This document shows, piece by piece, positions 1 to 9,622 of a stretch of DNA of 64,000 nt; positions within the stretch are counted from its first letter, which is position 1, and every line of letters starts with the position of its first letter. Under the pieces are notes generated by a model, which saw only the letters and a list, made by a program, of their open reading frames with translations, did no database searches and was not told the DNA's origin. The translations under genes and the position numbers were made by a program. Where the stretch lies: positions 1 through 64,000 of the forward strand of contig NZ_CBTY010000001.1 of the NCBI RefSeq assembly GCF_000723185.1, read 5' to 3'. This DNA comes from Candidatus Nitrosotenuis uzonensis (GTDB lineage Archaea; Thermoproteota; Nitrososphaeria; Nitrososphaerales; Nitrosopumilaceae).

Positions 1-1
1 G

Positions 2-577
2 GCTCCAAAGCTTGTAATTCCAGATAACATAATAGTTAATGCAGTATCTCTATTCACTCCTGTTGAAATCGGAAGTGCCACTGCAAGCGATCTAACGGAT
101 AGTCTGCCAAAAATCACAAACGACGCTCCAGAGACATTCCCAATTGGGAAGACAACGATCACATGGACTGCAGTGGATATGCTTGGCAACTCGATGACTC
201 AAACACAGATTGTGACCGTGGAGGCATGCGGAAAGCCAGAGTCGGCATACAACAAGATAATTGGTAGCGAGGACGATGACGTCCTATTCGGAACCACACT
301 TGCAGATCTGATAATCGGCCTTGGTGGTGATGATATCATCTATGGCGATAAAGGAAATGATTGCATACTTGCAGGGGATGGCGAAGACGTAGTGTATGGA
401 GACGAAGGAAACGATTATGTCCACGGCGGCGATGGTGCAGATATCATAAAGGGACAATCAGGAGATGATATGCTGATTGGTGGCCTTGGCAATGACATAA
501 TCGATGGTGGAGATGATTACGACAGATGCATCATGACAGAAAACGATAATGACATAGTAGTCAAATGTGAATCCTGA
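2..577 (+). CDS. Secreted HYR/RTX calcium-binding repeat protein, C-terminal part
   Basis: The reading frame is open from the window edge, so only the last 191 residues are visible. The first ~75 residues look like a hyalin repeat (HYR) domain: a beta-rich stretch with the P-I-G-x-T-x-x-T-W-T-A-x-D signature. From about base 263 to 520 there are tandem glycine/aspartate nonapeptides of the RTX type (e.g. GDKGNDCIL, GDEGNDYVH, GGLGNDIID), which in known families fold into a parallel beta-roll binding Ca2+. The protein ends shortly after the repeats without a C-terminal membrane anchor. HYR domains are common in large thaumarchaeal surface proteins; RTX tails are better known in bacterial type I secretion substrates. 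Role in the cell (adhesion, S-layer association) is inference. The N-terminus lies outside the window. Confidence 0.85.
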   Translation, partial: APKLVIPDNIIVNAVSLFTPVEIGSATASDLTDSLPKITNDAPETFPIGKTTITWTAVDMLGNSMTQTQIVTVEACGKPESAYNKIIGSEDDDVLFGTTLADLIIGLGGDDIIYGDKGNDCILAGDGEDVVYGDEGNDYVHGGDGADIIKGQSGDDMLIGGLGNDIIDGGDDYDRCIMTENDNDIVVKCES

Positions 578-631
578 CTGATACAAACGCAGGCAATCTA
601 AAACTCACGCGTCAGGAATAATAATCCCAAA

Positions 632-1915
632 ATGCAGCGCAAGTTATTGCCAAATTCCAAGTCGCTATTTGACAGTGCAAGGAAGGTGATTCCATCAGGA
701 GTCAACAGTCCAGTCAGATACTATGCACCGTACCCATTCTTTGTTAAGAAGGCGCATGGAAGCTCAATTTGGGATGTTGATGGCAACAAATACGTGGATT
801 ATTGCAACGGGTATGGCGCACTCCTGCTGGGTCATGCAAACAAGAATGTGATACATGCTGTCAAAAAACGGCTTGCTTATGGTACATTGTATGGCGCACC
901 TATAGAACAAGAAGTTGATCTAGCGCGTCTGATATCAAAACTTTACCCAACCATGAAGAAGGTGCGGCTAATGAACAGCGGTTCTGAGGCAACGATGACT
1001 GCAATACGTCTTGCCAGAGGAATAACGAAACGAAAAAAGATAATCAAATTTGAAGGATGCTATCATGGGGCGCATGAATCGATGTTGGTACATGCGGGTT
1101 CTGCCCACAATAGTATATCCATTTCCGACGGAGTGCTTAATGACTTTGCAAGGCATACTATAGTAGTACAATATAACAACATAGAGCAGCTTGAGAGCGT
1201 CATATCAAAAAACAATGACATTGCAGGTGTCATAGTGGAGCCTGTTCTTGGCAACATGGGTCTAATACTTCCGGAAAAAAACTACCTTGCACGGATGAGA
1301 AAAATCACAAAACAACATGACGTGCCATTGATCTTTGATGAGACAATAACTGGATTTAGAATGTCAATAGGAGGAGCGCAGCAATACTATGGGATAAAAC
1401 CTGATATCACTACTCTCGGCAAGGCACTTGGAAACGGATTTGTAATATCTGCACTAGGTGGAAGAAATGACATAATGGATCAACTTGCGCCAAATGGTAA
1501 GGTTTACGCTGCCAGCACTTTTGCGGGTAATCCGGTTTCTGTGGCCGCGGCTATATCTACGATAAAGACACTCATTAAATCAAAATCAAAACTATATCCT
1601 AGACTTGCAAAATACACGCAGGAGATCGTAAACGCAATAGGTGACATTGCTGATGATTTGAAAATAGCACACCAGATAAACTCTATAGAATCAATGTTTC
1701 AGATATTTTTTACATCTTCTCCTGTGTTTGATTATGTATCGTCAAAGAAATCAGACACAAAGAAATTTCATGCGTTTTTTCACTATCTGTTGAAAAAAGG
1801 AATATTCATTCCGCCCTCTCAATTTGAGACTGCATTTCTCTCCTCATCTCACTGTGAAGCGGATGTATTAAAGACAATTGCAGCCTACGATCAGGCATTG
1901 AGGATGGTGCGATGA
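632..1915 (+). CDS. hemL: Glutamate-1-semialdehyde 2,1-aminomutase
   Basis: Converts glutamate-1-semialdehyde to 5-aminolevulinate, the second step of the C5 tetrapyrrole route. 427 residues, the usual family length. The PLP-binding lysine is in TTLGKALGNGF (K264), the substrate/PLP region NSGSEATMTAIRLARG and the FDETITGFR motif are intact. It begins a four-gene run (hemL-hemC-cobA-hemD); its TGA overlaps the ATGATG start of hemC, so translation is probably coupled. The glutamyl-tRNA reductase that makes its substrate is at 16847-18106, not in this operon. Confidence 0.96.
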   Translation: MQRKLLPNSKSLFDSARKVIPSGVNSPVRYYAPYPFFVKKAHGSSIWDVDGNKYVDYCNGYGALLLGHANKNVIHAVKKRLAYGTLYGAPIEQEVDLARLISKLYPTMKKVRLMNSGSEATMTAIRLARGITKRKKIIKFEGCYHGAHESMLVHAGSAHNSISISDGVLNDFARHTIVVQYNNIEQLESVISKNNDIAGVIVEPVLGNMGLILPEKNYLARMRKITKQHDVPLIFDETITGFRMSIGGAQQYYGIKPDITTLGKALGNGFVISALGGRNDIMDQLAPNGKVYAASTFAGNPVSVAAAISTIKTLIKSKSKLYPRLAKYTQEIVNAIGDIADDLKIAHQINSIESMFQIFFTSSPVFDYVSSKKSDTKKFHAFFHYLLKKGIFIPPSQFETAFLSSSHCEADVLKTIAAYDQALRMVR

Positions 1916-2847
1916 TGAATCTAGTGCTTGGAACAAGAGGTAGTCAACTCTCTTTGGCACAAACAAACTGGGTTATAGAAGAACTCAAAAAGAAAAATCC
2001 AGACTGCCAGTTTGAAATCAAGACAATAAAAACAAAAGGGGATACTGACGCAAGACCGTTATTTACGATAGATCAAAAAGGGATATTTGAAAAAGAAATT
2101 GACAAAGCTGTTTCTGATGGTCAAATAGATTTTGCAGTACACAGTCTTAAGGATATACCGTCAGTCCTGATGGATAATCTCGTGCTTGGTTGCGTACCAA
2201 TACGTGAAGCAGTAAATGATGTTCTTATCACAAAAGATGGCGTGTCACTGCGTGAGGTGCCATCTAACTCTGTTATCGGTACAAGCAGTCTTAGGAGAGC
2301 AGTACAGATATCGCGCATAAGAAGTGATATCAAGGTTAAATCGATTAGAGGTAACATTGAAACTAGGATAAAAAAGGTTGAGAGCGGACAGTATGACGGC
2401 ATAGTGCTAGCTCAGGCAGGCATCAACAGGATAGGAATTGATGTAAGACATTATGATCTTCCAATCAACGAATTTCCTCCATCGCCTGGTCAGGGAGCGA
2501 TAGGTATAGTTTGCAGGTCTGATGATACAAGCACACAAGTTATGCTAAAAACAATCGAAGATCAAAACACAAGAACTGCAATAGAAGCGGAAAGAACATT
2601 ATCCGAGTTTGTGGACTCTGGCTGCAGATTTCCGATAGGGGCATACGGAAAGGTTGAGGGCAGTATGGTGGAGCTGAATGTGGTGGCTTACTCCATAGAT
2701 GGAAAAGAGTCAATAACGGTGAAAAAAAGTGGCTCTGCTTTGGATCCGCACCAAGTAGGTAAACAAGCAGCGGACGAGCTGAGAGCAAAAGGAATCGCCA
2801 AACTTGCTGCAAACTGGAGAAAAAAACTTGAGGAGTGGAACAAATGA
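1912..2847 (+). CDS. hemC: Porphobilinogen deaminase (hydroxymethylbilane synthase)
   Basis: Polymerises four porphobilinogens into hydroxymethylbilane. 311 residues, normal for the family. The N-terminal GTRGSQLSLAQT motif, HSLKDIP and the SSLRRAVQ region are present, and the cysteine that carries the dipyrromethane cofactor is C238 in VDSGCRFPIGAYG. Start is ATG ATG overlapping the hemL stop by 4 nt; the second ATG (1915) is an equally possible start. The 3' end overlaps the next gene with an ATGA junction. Confidence 0.97.
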   Translation: MMNLVLGTRGSQLSLAQTNWVIEELKKKNPDCQFEIKTIKTKGDTDARPLFTIDQKGIFEKEIDKAVSDGQIDFAVHSLKDIPSVLMDNLVLGCVPIREAVNDVLITKDGVSLREVPSNSVIGTSSLRRAVQISRIRSDIKVKSIRGNIETRIKKVESGQYDGIVLAQAGINRIGIDVRHYDLPINEFPPSPGQGAIGIVCRSDDTSTQVMLKTIEDQNTRTAIEAERTLSEFVDSGCRFPIGAYGKVEGSMVELNVVAYSIDGKESITVKKSGSALDPHQVGKQAADELRAKGIAKLAANWRKKLEEWNK

Positions 2848-3587
2848 GCGGAACTGTATACTTGGTTGGTGCAGGACCGGGGGATCCTAAACTGATCACC
2901 CTCCGTGCAGTGGATCTGATAAAAAAAGCAGACGTTGTTCTCTATGACCGACTTGTGAGTGAGAAAATAATAGAAATGATTCCAAAAAAGACAAAAAGAA
3001 TCTATGTTGGACGAGAAGTCGGCGACGATTACAAACATCAGGACTCTACCAACCAAATGATGGTGAGCCTTGCAAGAAAGCACAACTCCATAGTGCGACT
3101 AAAGGGGGGAGACCCGTTCATATTTGGAAGAGGTGGTGAGGAAGCCGAATTTTTGCTAAAACATAAAATAAAGTTTGAAATCATACCTGGAATAACATCG
3201 GGAATAGGCTCCGCGGTATATTCTGGAATTCCTCTAACTCACAGAAAATATTCATCATCTGTTGCATTTGTAACGGGCCATGAGGATCCTATGAAGACAA
3301 AAGATCCTGTAAACTGGAAGAAACTGGCAAAGTCTGTGGAGACAATAGTGATAATGATGGGGCTCTCGCGAATAGGATCCATATCAAAACAACTTGTTGC
3401 CGGCGGCCTACCTAAAAACACTCCTGTGGCAGTAATACAGCATGGAACTACAGAAAAACACAAACTGTTGATCGGTACACTGTCCAATATAGAGCAAAAG
3501 ATCAAACAAAACAAGATAACGCCGCCCTCAATAATTATAATAGGAAACGTAGTAAAACTCCACAAAACAGTGGGATGGAGAAAATGA
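2844..3587 (+). CDS. cobA: Uroporphyrinogen-III C-methyltransferase (SUMT)
   Basis: SAM-dependent methylation of uroporphyrinogen III at C2 and C7 to give precorrin-2, the entry to sirohaem, cobalamin and the alternative haem route. The N-terminal YLVGAGPGDPKLITLRA, GGDPFIFGRGGEE and PGITS motifs of SUMT are intact; 247 residues. I prefer the ATG at 2844, which overlaps the hemC stop as ATGA; an in-frame GTG at 2835 would add three residues. Lies between hemC and hemD, so one transcript makes uroporphyrinogen III and methylates it. Confidence 0.95.
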   Translation: MSGTVYLVGAGPGDPKLITLRAVDLIKKADVVLYDRLVSEKIIEMIPKKTKRIYVGREVGDDYKHQDSTNQMMVSLARKHNSIVRLKGGDPFIFGRGGEEAEFLLKHKIKFEIIPGITSGIGSAVYSGIPLTHRKYSSSVAFVTGHEDPMKTKDPVNWKKLAKSVETIVIMMGLSRIGSISKQLVAGGLPKNTPVAVIQHGTTEKHKLLIGTLSNIEQKIKQNKITPPSIIIIGNVVKLHKTVGWRK

Positions 3588-4384
3588 TATCTGGCAAAAC
3601 TATCGCGATAACTCGCTCAGAGCAGGATTCAGAGGAATTTTCTGAGCTTGCAGTAAGGGAGCATGCGATTCCGATATCGCTTCCGACAATTGAGCTCGTG
3701 AGCAAAGGGGACGAAATAGTGAACCAATTCATTGCAGATGTGACTCAATTCGAGCCTGATTATTCCGTCTTTATGAGCTCCAAGGCAGTAAAACTGTTAT
3801 TTGACGTGGCAAGAAAGAATTCAAAACAACACGAGCTTCAACTTACCATTGCCAATACAATAGTGATAGCAGTAGGGCCAAAAACAAAACTTGCGCTCGA
3901 AACAGAGGGAATACGGGTTGCTTATGTGCCGGAAAGATACTCATCTGTTGGAGTCGGAGAGTTGTTCACAAGACTAAACGCGGTAGGAAAAAAAGTGATA
4001 GTGCCTAGAAGTGGCGCATCAACTGAATTTCTGGCAAATCTCCTACACAAAATTGGACTAGAAGTAAAAGAGAACTATCTTTACGATGTGAAATCTTTTT
4101 CAGACACTGCACAATGGGGTGCATTTAAAGAAAAACTCACAAATAACAAAGTGGACGGAATTGTTTTCACGAGTGCTTCATCTGTACGAGGATTTTTTGA
4201 AATCATGCTGCAAGACAGAAGCGAGTCTGATCTTCTAAAGCAATTGCAAAAGGTCAAGATCGTATCAATCGGTCCATTCACAGCTGAAGAGCTGAAAAAA
4301 TTCAACGTTAACACTACGGTTGCTGATGTACATACTGTCTCCGGCGCATTTGATGCAATGAAAAATATTTTTTCATTAGCTTAA
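3575..4384 (+). CDS. hemD: Uroporphyrinogen-III synthase
   Basis: Cyclises hydroxymethylbilane with inversion of ring D. 269 residues; hemD is a poorly conserved family, recognised here from the N-terminal GKTIAITRS, the two-lobed alpha/beta pattern with FMSSKAVK and VFTSASSVRGF segments, and its place after cobA. Its start overlaps the end of cobA; ATG at 3575 or 3584 are both possible, the latter giving an ATGA overlap. Last gene of the haem operon; about 80 nt separate it from the suf operon. Confidence 0.93.
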   Translation: MEKMISGKTIAITRSEQDSEEFSELAVREHAIPISLPTIELVSKGDEIVNQFIADVTQFEPDYSVFMSSKAVKLLFDVARKNSKQHELQLTIANTIVIAVGPKTKLALETEGIRVAYVPERYSSVGVGELFTRLNAVGKKVIVPRSGASTEFLANLLHKIGLEVKENYLYDVKSFSDTAQWGAFKEKLTNNKVDGIVFTSASSVRGFFEIMLQDRSESDLLKQLQKVKIVSIGPFTAEELKKFNVNTTVADVHTVSGAFDAMKNIFSLA

Positions 4385-4438
4385 GCTACATTAGCTCTAC
4401 CTACTCCGTAAAACAGCTAGTAAACAGTGTATAATCTA

Positions 4439-4445
4439 TTTATAA
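4439..4445 (+). promoter_or_regulatory. TATA box of suf operon
   Basis: TTTATAA centred about 25 nt before the sufB ATG at 4467. This spacing places the transcription start at or next to the ATG, so the mRNA is probably leaderless. Confidence 0.6.
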
Positions 4446-4466
4446 GATAACGGACTTTGAACTCTC

Positions 4467-5867
4467 ATGACTGCAGAAAATCTTGAGATGGATTATTCAA
4501 AATATGATTTTAAAGATTCGACTGAGATGTATGTTCATCTTAGCAAAAAAGGACTCTCAAAAGAAGTTGTAATGGAAATAAGCAAACTGAAAAATGAACC
4601 GCAATGGATGCTTGATTTTAGACTGAGATCTTTTGAAGTATTTATGAAAAAACCAATGCCGAATTGGGGTCCTGATCTAGGTGCTATTGATTTTCAAAAC
4701 ATCTATTATTATGCAAAGGCCTCAGAAAAGACCGAGAAAAGCTGGGATGACGTTCCGGCGGATGTAAAGAAAACATTCGACAAGCTTGGCATACCGGAGG
4801 CCGAAAAAAAGTTCTTGGCAGGTGTAGGAGCACAGTATGAATCAGAAGTAGTATACCACAACCTAAGAGAGGATCTTGCAAAAAAAGGCGTCATATTCCT
4901 TGATACTGACACTGCACTCAAAGAGCATCCTGAGATATTCAAAAAATATTTTGGCAAGATAATTCCGCCGGAAGACAACAAATTTGCGGCCCTGAACAGT
5001 GCCGTCTGGAGCGGTGGATCCTTCATATACATACCTCCAGGGGTCAAAGTAGACATGCCACTTCAGGCATACTTTAGAATCAACGCAGAAAATATCGGAC
5101 AGTTCGAAAGAACCCTTATAATTGCAGATGAAGGCTCTGAAGTCCATTACATTGAAGGTTGCACGGCCCCTGTCTATTCTTCAGAATCGTTGCACTCTGC
5201 TGTAGTAGAACTAGTGGCACACAAGGATGCAAAGCTACGATACACCACAATTCAAAACTGGAGTAGCGATGTATACAACCTTGTCACAAAACGTGCATAT
5301 GCATACCAAGGAGCAAAAGTCGAGTGGATTGACGGCAATATAGGAAGCAAAATTACCATGAAGTACCCTGGAATATACTTGCTTGAGCCAAAAGCACACG
5401 GTGAAACACTCTCAATTGCGTTTGCAGGAAAAAATCAACATCAAGACACTGGAGCAAAAATGGTACATCTGGCGCCTGACACAACATCCAGAATAACGTC
5501 AAAATCTGTAAGCAGACTAAATGGAAGAACTACCTACCGAGGGTTACTTCATGTGGGAAAAGGTGCCACAAACGTTAAGGCATCAGTTCGATGTGATGCT
5601 CTTCTCTTAGATGATACTTCGAAGACAGACACTTACCCGTATATGGAAATTAATCAGGAAGATGCTACTGTGACACATGAGGCAACAGTGGGGAAAATCG
5701 GCGACGAACAAATCTTCTACCTTATGACTAGAGGATTCTCAGAAGAAGAAGCTCTCACACTGATTGTAAACGGATTCATGGAGCCATTTACAAAAGAGCT
5801 CCCAATGGAATATGCCGTAGAACTAAACAGACTCATAAAGCTTGAAATGGACGACTCTGTAGGATAG
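4467..5867 (+). CDS. sufB: Fe-S cluster assembly scaffold SufB
   Basis: Core subunit of the SufBCD scaffold complex that builds and hands over Fe-S clusters. 466 residues, typical. Features include the N-terminal [39 protein letters not shown], the right-handed beta-helix centre, and the C-terminal [18 protein letters not shown] segment shared with SufD. First gene of sufB-sufD-Rieske-sufS-sufU with its own TATA box. The partner ATPase sufC is not in this operon but at 24221-24985 on the other strand. Confidence 0.97.
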   Translation: MTAENLEMDYSKYDFKDSTEMYVHLSKKGLSKEVVMEISKLKNEPQWMLDFRLRSFEVFMKKPMPNWGPDLGAIDFQNIYYYAKASEKTEKSWDDVPADVKKTFDKLGIPEAEKKFLAGVGAQYESEVVYHNLREDLAKKGVIFLDTDTALKEHPEIFKKYFGKIIPPEDNKFAALNSAVWSGGSFIYIPPGVKVDMPLQAYFRINAENIGQFERTLIIADEGSEVHYIEGCTAPVYSSESLHSAVVELVAHKDAKLRYTTIQNWSSDVYNLVTKRAYAYQGAKVEWIDGNIGSKITMKYPGIYLLEPKAHGETLSIAFAGKNQHQDTGAKMVHLAPDTTSRITSKSVSRLNGRTTYRGLLHVGKGATNVKASVRCDALLLDDTSKTDTYPYMEINQEDATVTHEATVGKIGDEQIFYLMTRGFSEEEALTLIVNGFMEPFTKELPMEYAVELNRLIKLEMDDSVG

Positions 5868-5894
5868 CAATCCTTCACACTTTTCGTTGGTAAA

Positions 5895-7295
5895 ATGCAA
5901 ACTCTTGCCCTGTCCACAATAACATCAAGTCACGTAGACGAGATCTCAGCCTCAAAAAATGAGCCGGAATGGCTAAAACAGTTCAGGAAGAAATCACTCT
6001 CAATTTATCAGGAACTCCCACCAGAAGTCTCTCCACTATACAACAAATACACTGACGCAAAAAGGATGGATCCTTCGCAGGTATCTCTTGCAATCTCATC
6101 TGATGGTGCAATATTTGACAAGTTAAAACCAAGATTAGAAGAACTGAAAAACGAAATACATATCATCCAATCTGGAACTGGGATATTTGGCATTAACATA
6201 CCTGATGAGTTAAAATCAAAGGGTTTGATCATATCTTCAATTTATGACGCAATACGAAATGACGGGGATCTGATAAGAAAAATTCTGGAGTCAAGTGATC
6301 CAAAGGAAGACAAATACACCGCGCTAAATCACGCTGCATTCAATTCTGGAATGTTCATAAAAATTCCAAAAAATCTTGTATTGGAAAAACCGATACACAT
6401 TGTATCATCGCTGTCCCCCGACGGAACATCTACAATCTCAAGGAACATAATCCTGGCAGAGCAGGGAAGCAAAGCAAGTCTAGTACAAGAGCTTTACTCA
6501 CCAAAAGGATCAAAACAGCAGGCCTATATGGAACTGCTTACTGCAGATCTGCAACCTAATAGCAATCTGAACATAACAACATTTGAAGCGCTTGATCAGT
6601 CTTCAGTTAGCTTTTCTACAAGATACTGTAACGTACAACAGGATGCAAAAATAAGCTGGTATCTTGGACTGTTTGGCTCTATGCTATCGCGATATAGAAC
6701 AAACTATTATCTGAATGGCACTGGGGCATCAGCTGATGATGCAGAAATTGTATTTGGACACAACGAGCAATCCTTTGATCTTGCTGCTAACCTAATTCAT
6801 CAAAAGCCTTCTACAGAAGGGAAAGTCGTTCAGAGAGCTGTGCTCAAAAACAAGTCACGCTCGCTTTTCAAGGGCATGATAAGGATTTTAGAAGGAGCAT
6901 CCCAATCAAAATCATTTCTTTCCGGGCGTTCCATATTACTTGACAAAGATGCCAAATCAGATGCCATACCTGGGCTTGAGATACTCACAAATGATGTCAA
7001 GGCAACCCATTCCGCATCCGTGGCGCAGGTTGATGAGGAACAAATCTTCTATCTTGGATGCCGTTGTCTTGACAGACAGGAAGCGGAACGAATCATAGTT
7101 GAAGGATTTTTGGAACCTATGTCACGTTCGATGTCTTATCAGGTAAGAGCATGGATAGCATATCTTATTGATGCCAAGTGGAGCGGACGAGACCTTGTAA
7201 TAAAATCTGATGAGAATCTAAGGGCAATAGTAGAAGTCGAGGAAGTAAGATACAAAGAAGCTGATCAGCTAGAGACCCACTACAAATACCGGTGA
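5895..7295 (+). CDS. sufD: Fe-S cluster assembly protein SufD
   Basis: Paralogue of SufB that completes the SufBC2D complex. By chance 466 residues, like SufB. It has the SKNEPEWLKQFRKKSL N-terminal motif, ALNHAAFNSGMFIKIPK, and a C-terminal DEEQIFYLGCRCLDRQEAER stretch where SufB family members end. The SufB-type glutamate/cysteine pair is less clear, as usual for SufD. Starts 27 nt after sufB; its end overlaps the following Rieske gene by 4 nt. Confidence 0.94.
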   Translation: MQTLALSTITSSHVDEISASKNEPEWLKQFRKKSLSIYQELPPEVSPLYNKYTDAKRMDPSQVSLAISSDGAIFDKLKPRLEELKNEIHIIQSGTGIFGINIPDELKSKGLIISSIYDAIRNDGDLIRKILESSDPKEDKYTALNHAAFNSGMFIKIPKNLVLEKPIHIVSSLSPDGTSTISRNIILAEQGSKASLVQELYSPKGSKQQAYMELLTADLQPNSNLNITTFEALDQSSVSFSTRYCNVQQDAKISWYLGLFGSMLSRYRTNYYLNGTGASADDAEIVFGHNEQSFDLAANLIHQKPSTEGKVVQRAVLKNKSRSLFKGMIRILEGASQSKSFLSGRSILLDKDAKSDAIPGLEILTNDVKATHSASVAQVDEEQIFYLGCRCLDRQEAERIIVEGFLEPMSRSMSYQVRAWIAYLIDAKWSGRDLVIKSDENLRAIVEVEEVRYKEADQLETHYKYR

Positions 7296-7609
7296 ACGGA
7301 ATGGCTAGGTGGATAAGGGCATGTACAATGGGCCAAGTTGGGAAAAATGAAATGTATAGCTTTGACTTTGAAGACAAGAGATTGCTGATAACTAATTTGG
7401 GTGGAAAAATATTTGCTAGTGATAGAATATGTACACATGAAGAAGCTGATCTTTCTACCGGATTTCTGAGCAGCGAGGGAGTAAGATGCCCATTACATCT
7501 TTCTGTTTTCAATTTGGAAAATGGCATACCGCAAAATCCTCCGGCAGAAAGACCACTGAAAATATACAATGTTAAAATAGATCAAAACGAGATCTACGTT
7601 GAGGTATGA
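7292..7609 (+). CDS. Rieske-type [2Fe-2S] ferredoxin
   Basis: Small Rieske protein of 105 residues or less. The cluster ligands C-x-H and C-x2-H are clear (CTHEEADLS...VRCPLHLS), the usual pattern of NirD/biphenyl-dioxygenase-like Rieske ferredoxins. The listed start is a GTG overlapping the sufD stop; ATG at 7301 or 7328 would give a shorter, more standard N-terminus. Its position inside the suf operon suggests it supplies electrons to cluster assembly or is a client co-expressed with it; that role is inference. Confidence 0.9.
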   Translation: MNGMARWIRACTMGQVGKNEMYSFDFEDKRLLITNLGGKIFASDRICTHEEADLSTGFLSSEGVRCPLHLSVFNLENGIPQNPPAERPLKIYNVKIDQNEIYVEV

Positions 7610-8857
7610 ATGATGCAAACAGCACTCTCAATTGAAAATATTCGCAAAGACTTTCCAATTCTGCAAAGAAAGGTAAGAAACGACAAACAGCTTGTATATC
7701 TTGATAACGCTGCAACTACACAAAAGCCTATACAGGTAATCAATGCTATATCTGATTACTATACCAATCATAACTCAAACATACACCGTGCCGTGCATGC
7801 CTTGGCAGAAGAGGCAACGGAAGCTTATGAGGTAACAAGGGACAAGATTGCGCAGTTTTTGAACATAAAGGACAGGCAGGAAATAGTTTTTGTTCGCGGC
7901 ACCACCGAGGCAATCAACTTGGTGGCATACGCTTGGGGGCGCCAGAATGTATCGCAAAATGACATTATAGTTACAACTGAATATGAACACCACAGCAACA
8001 TTGTGCCTTGGCAGCTCTTGACACAGGAAAAGAAGGCAAAGCTACAATATATCGGTGTTGATGACAACGGAGAGCTGATACTGGATCAGCTTGACTCCTA
8101 TCTTGAATCCGGCAGAGTAAGACTAGTGACTGTGAGCCAAATGTCAAATGTGCTTGGAACAATTACGGACACTGAAGAGATAATACGTAGGTGCAAAAAG
8201 GCCGGGGTGAGAGTCCTGGTGGACGGAGCTCAATCTGTACCTCACATGAAAGTTGATGTTGACAAACTAGGTTGCGACTTTTTTGCATTCTCTGCTCACA
8301 AGATGCTTGGCCCCACCGGAGTGGGTGTACTGTGGGCAAGAAAGGAACTGCTTGAAAATATGGCTCCCTTTCATGGTGGAGGAGACATGATACGTGAAGT
8401 TCACAAATACGAAACAACATGGAACGATCTTCCGTATAAATTCGAGGCGGGAACACCAAATATTGCAGATGTGATAGGATTTGCGGCCGCAATTGATTAT
8501 CTTAACAAACTTGGGATGGATTTTGTTAGGCAACATGAAATTGAAATAACAAAATACGCGCTAGAAAAACTATCTCAAGTAAAGGGTATGAAGTTGTACG
8601 GTACATCCGATATCACAAAAAGAGGGGGCGTGATCTCATTTAACCTCGGAGACATACATCCACACGACTTGGCTACCATAATAGATGAAGATGGGATTGC
8701 CATAAGATCTGGACATCATTGCGCACAAGTTCTTATGGAACGACTTGATGTTGCAGCTACTTCAAGGGCAAGCTTTTACATTTACAATACCAAAGAGGAA
8801 GTTGACGCTCTGGTAAGATCACTGCATAGGGCAGCGAGGTTGTTTAAGCTTGAGTAA
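7610..8857 (+). CDS. sufS: Cysteine desulfurase SufS
   Basis: PLP enzyme that removes sulfur from cysteine as an enzyme-bound persulfide for Fe-S assembly. 415 residues. PLP lysine K231 in SAHKMLGPTGVGVLW; the catalytic cysteine is C371 in RSGHHCAQ; N-terminal YLDNAATTQKP is typical of group II desulfurases. Starts directly after the Rieske stop (ATG ATG, second ATG 7613 also possible) and overlaps sufU by 8 nt. Confidence 0.97.
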   Translation: MMQTALSIENIRKDFPILQRKVRNDKQLVYLDNAATTQKPIQVINAISDYYTNHNSNIHRAVHALAEEATEAYEVTRDKIAQFLNIKDRQEIVFVRGTTEAINLVAYAWGRQNVSQNDIIVTTEYEHHSNIVPWQLLTQEKKAKLQYIGVDDNGELILDQLDSYLESGRVRLVTVSQMSNVLGTITDTEEIIRRCKKAGVRVLVDGAQSVPHMKVDVDKLGCDFFAFSAHKMLGPTGVGVLWARKELLENMAPFHGGGDMIREVHKYETTWNDLPYKFEAGTPNIADVIGFAAAIDYLNKLGMDFVRQHEIEITKYALEKLSQVKGMKLYGTSDITKRGGVISFNLGDIHPHDLATIIDEDGIAIRSGHHCAQVLMERLDVAATSRASFYIYNTKEEVDALVRSLHRAARLFKLE

Positions 8858-9290
8858 CAATGCAGACATTTACCATGAAATGATAGTCGATTATTCTAGG
8901 AACCCAAGTAATTTTGGGAAAATAGAAAATGCTGATGTTATGTACCACGACAGCAATCCACTATGCGGGGACAGCATAGACATTTACATAAATGTCTCTG
9001 ATGATAAAATATCTGATATCAAATTTCATGGTAGGGGATGCGCTATATGTATGGCCTGCTCCTCGGTTTTAACTGAGATAGTCAAGGGCAAGACAATAGA
9101 GGAGGCAAAGAAAATCCAGAAAAACGATGTTCTGAGCGAGCTTGGACTGGAAAATCTTCAGGCAGTTAGAATAAAATGCGCATTGCTATCTTTGAAAGTG
9201 TTCAAATATGGTCTTTACACTTATCTTGCAAAGCATTTAAAGTCGGGGGACGCAGATGTGCTAAAACAAGAAGCATCTTCACTATATTAG
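8850..9290 (+). CDS. sufU: SufU-type scaffold/sulfur transfer protein
   Basis: IscU/SufU family protein that accepts sulfur from SufS. The three conserved cysteines are C39 (PLCGDSIDI, followed by the conserved Asp), C64 (GRGCAICMACS) and C110 (RIKCALLSL); the gap before the second Cys with extra residues points to SufU rather than IscU. 146 residues. The start is TTG inside the sufS end, chosen because the family N-terminus (YHEMIVDYSRNPSN) follows at once. Last of the core suf genes. Confidence 0.95.
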   Translation: MSNNADIYHEMIVDYSRNPSNFGKIENADVMYHDSNPLCGDSIDIYINVSDDKISDIKFHGRGCAICMACSSVLTEIVKGKTIEEAKKIQKNDVLSELGLENLQAVRIKCALLSLKVFKYGLYTYLAKHLKSGDADVLKQEASSLY

Positions 9291-9298
9291 GAATCAGT

Positions 9299-9622
9299 AT
9301 GTCGGATCTCTCCAATCAAATACGTAAAATAATTTTTGAAAAGTACAACGACCCTGATACGCGCTTTACAAACGATGAAGTGTTTGCCGTACTACAACAA
9401 AACAACTTGGTTGACAAATCATTGATCATAGATGACATGGAGCCACACTTTGAGAATCTATGCAGCTCTGGTATGATGAGAAACATAGCGCAAAATTTTA
9501 CCACTCAGTGGTTCAAATTATTCGAGCCATTGGAAGAGAAAAAATGCTCATCGTGCGGCATGCAGAATTTTCTTTCAAAATCGGAAGAGTCTAACTGTCT
9601 TTATTGCCAAAAACCTATTTGA
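9299..9622 (+). CDS. Small C-terminal zinc-ribbon protein
   Basis: 107 residues from the ATG at 9299, 8 nt after sufU. The N-terminal two thirds are charged and helical with a winged-helix look (RFTNDEVFAVLQQNNLVDK); the C-terminus carries two CxxC pairs (KCSSCGMQN and NCLYCQKP), a zinc ribbon. A longer in-frame extension into sufU exists but lacks a plausible start. No family recognised; likely last gene of the suf transcript, possibly a regulator. Its end overlaps the convergent pgk by 8 nt. Confidence 0.75.
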   Translation: MSDLSNQIRKIIFEKYNDPDTRFTNDEVFAVLQQNNLVDKSLIIDDMEPHFENLCSSGMMRNIAQNFTTQWFKLFEPLEEKKCSSCGMQNFLSKSEESNCLYCQKPI

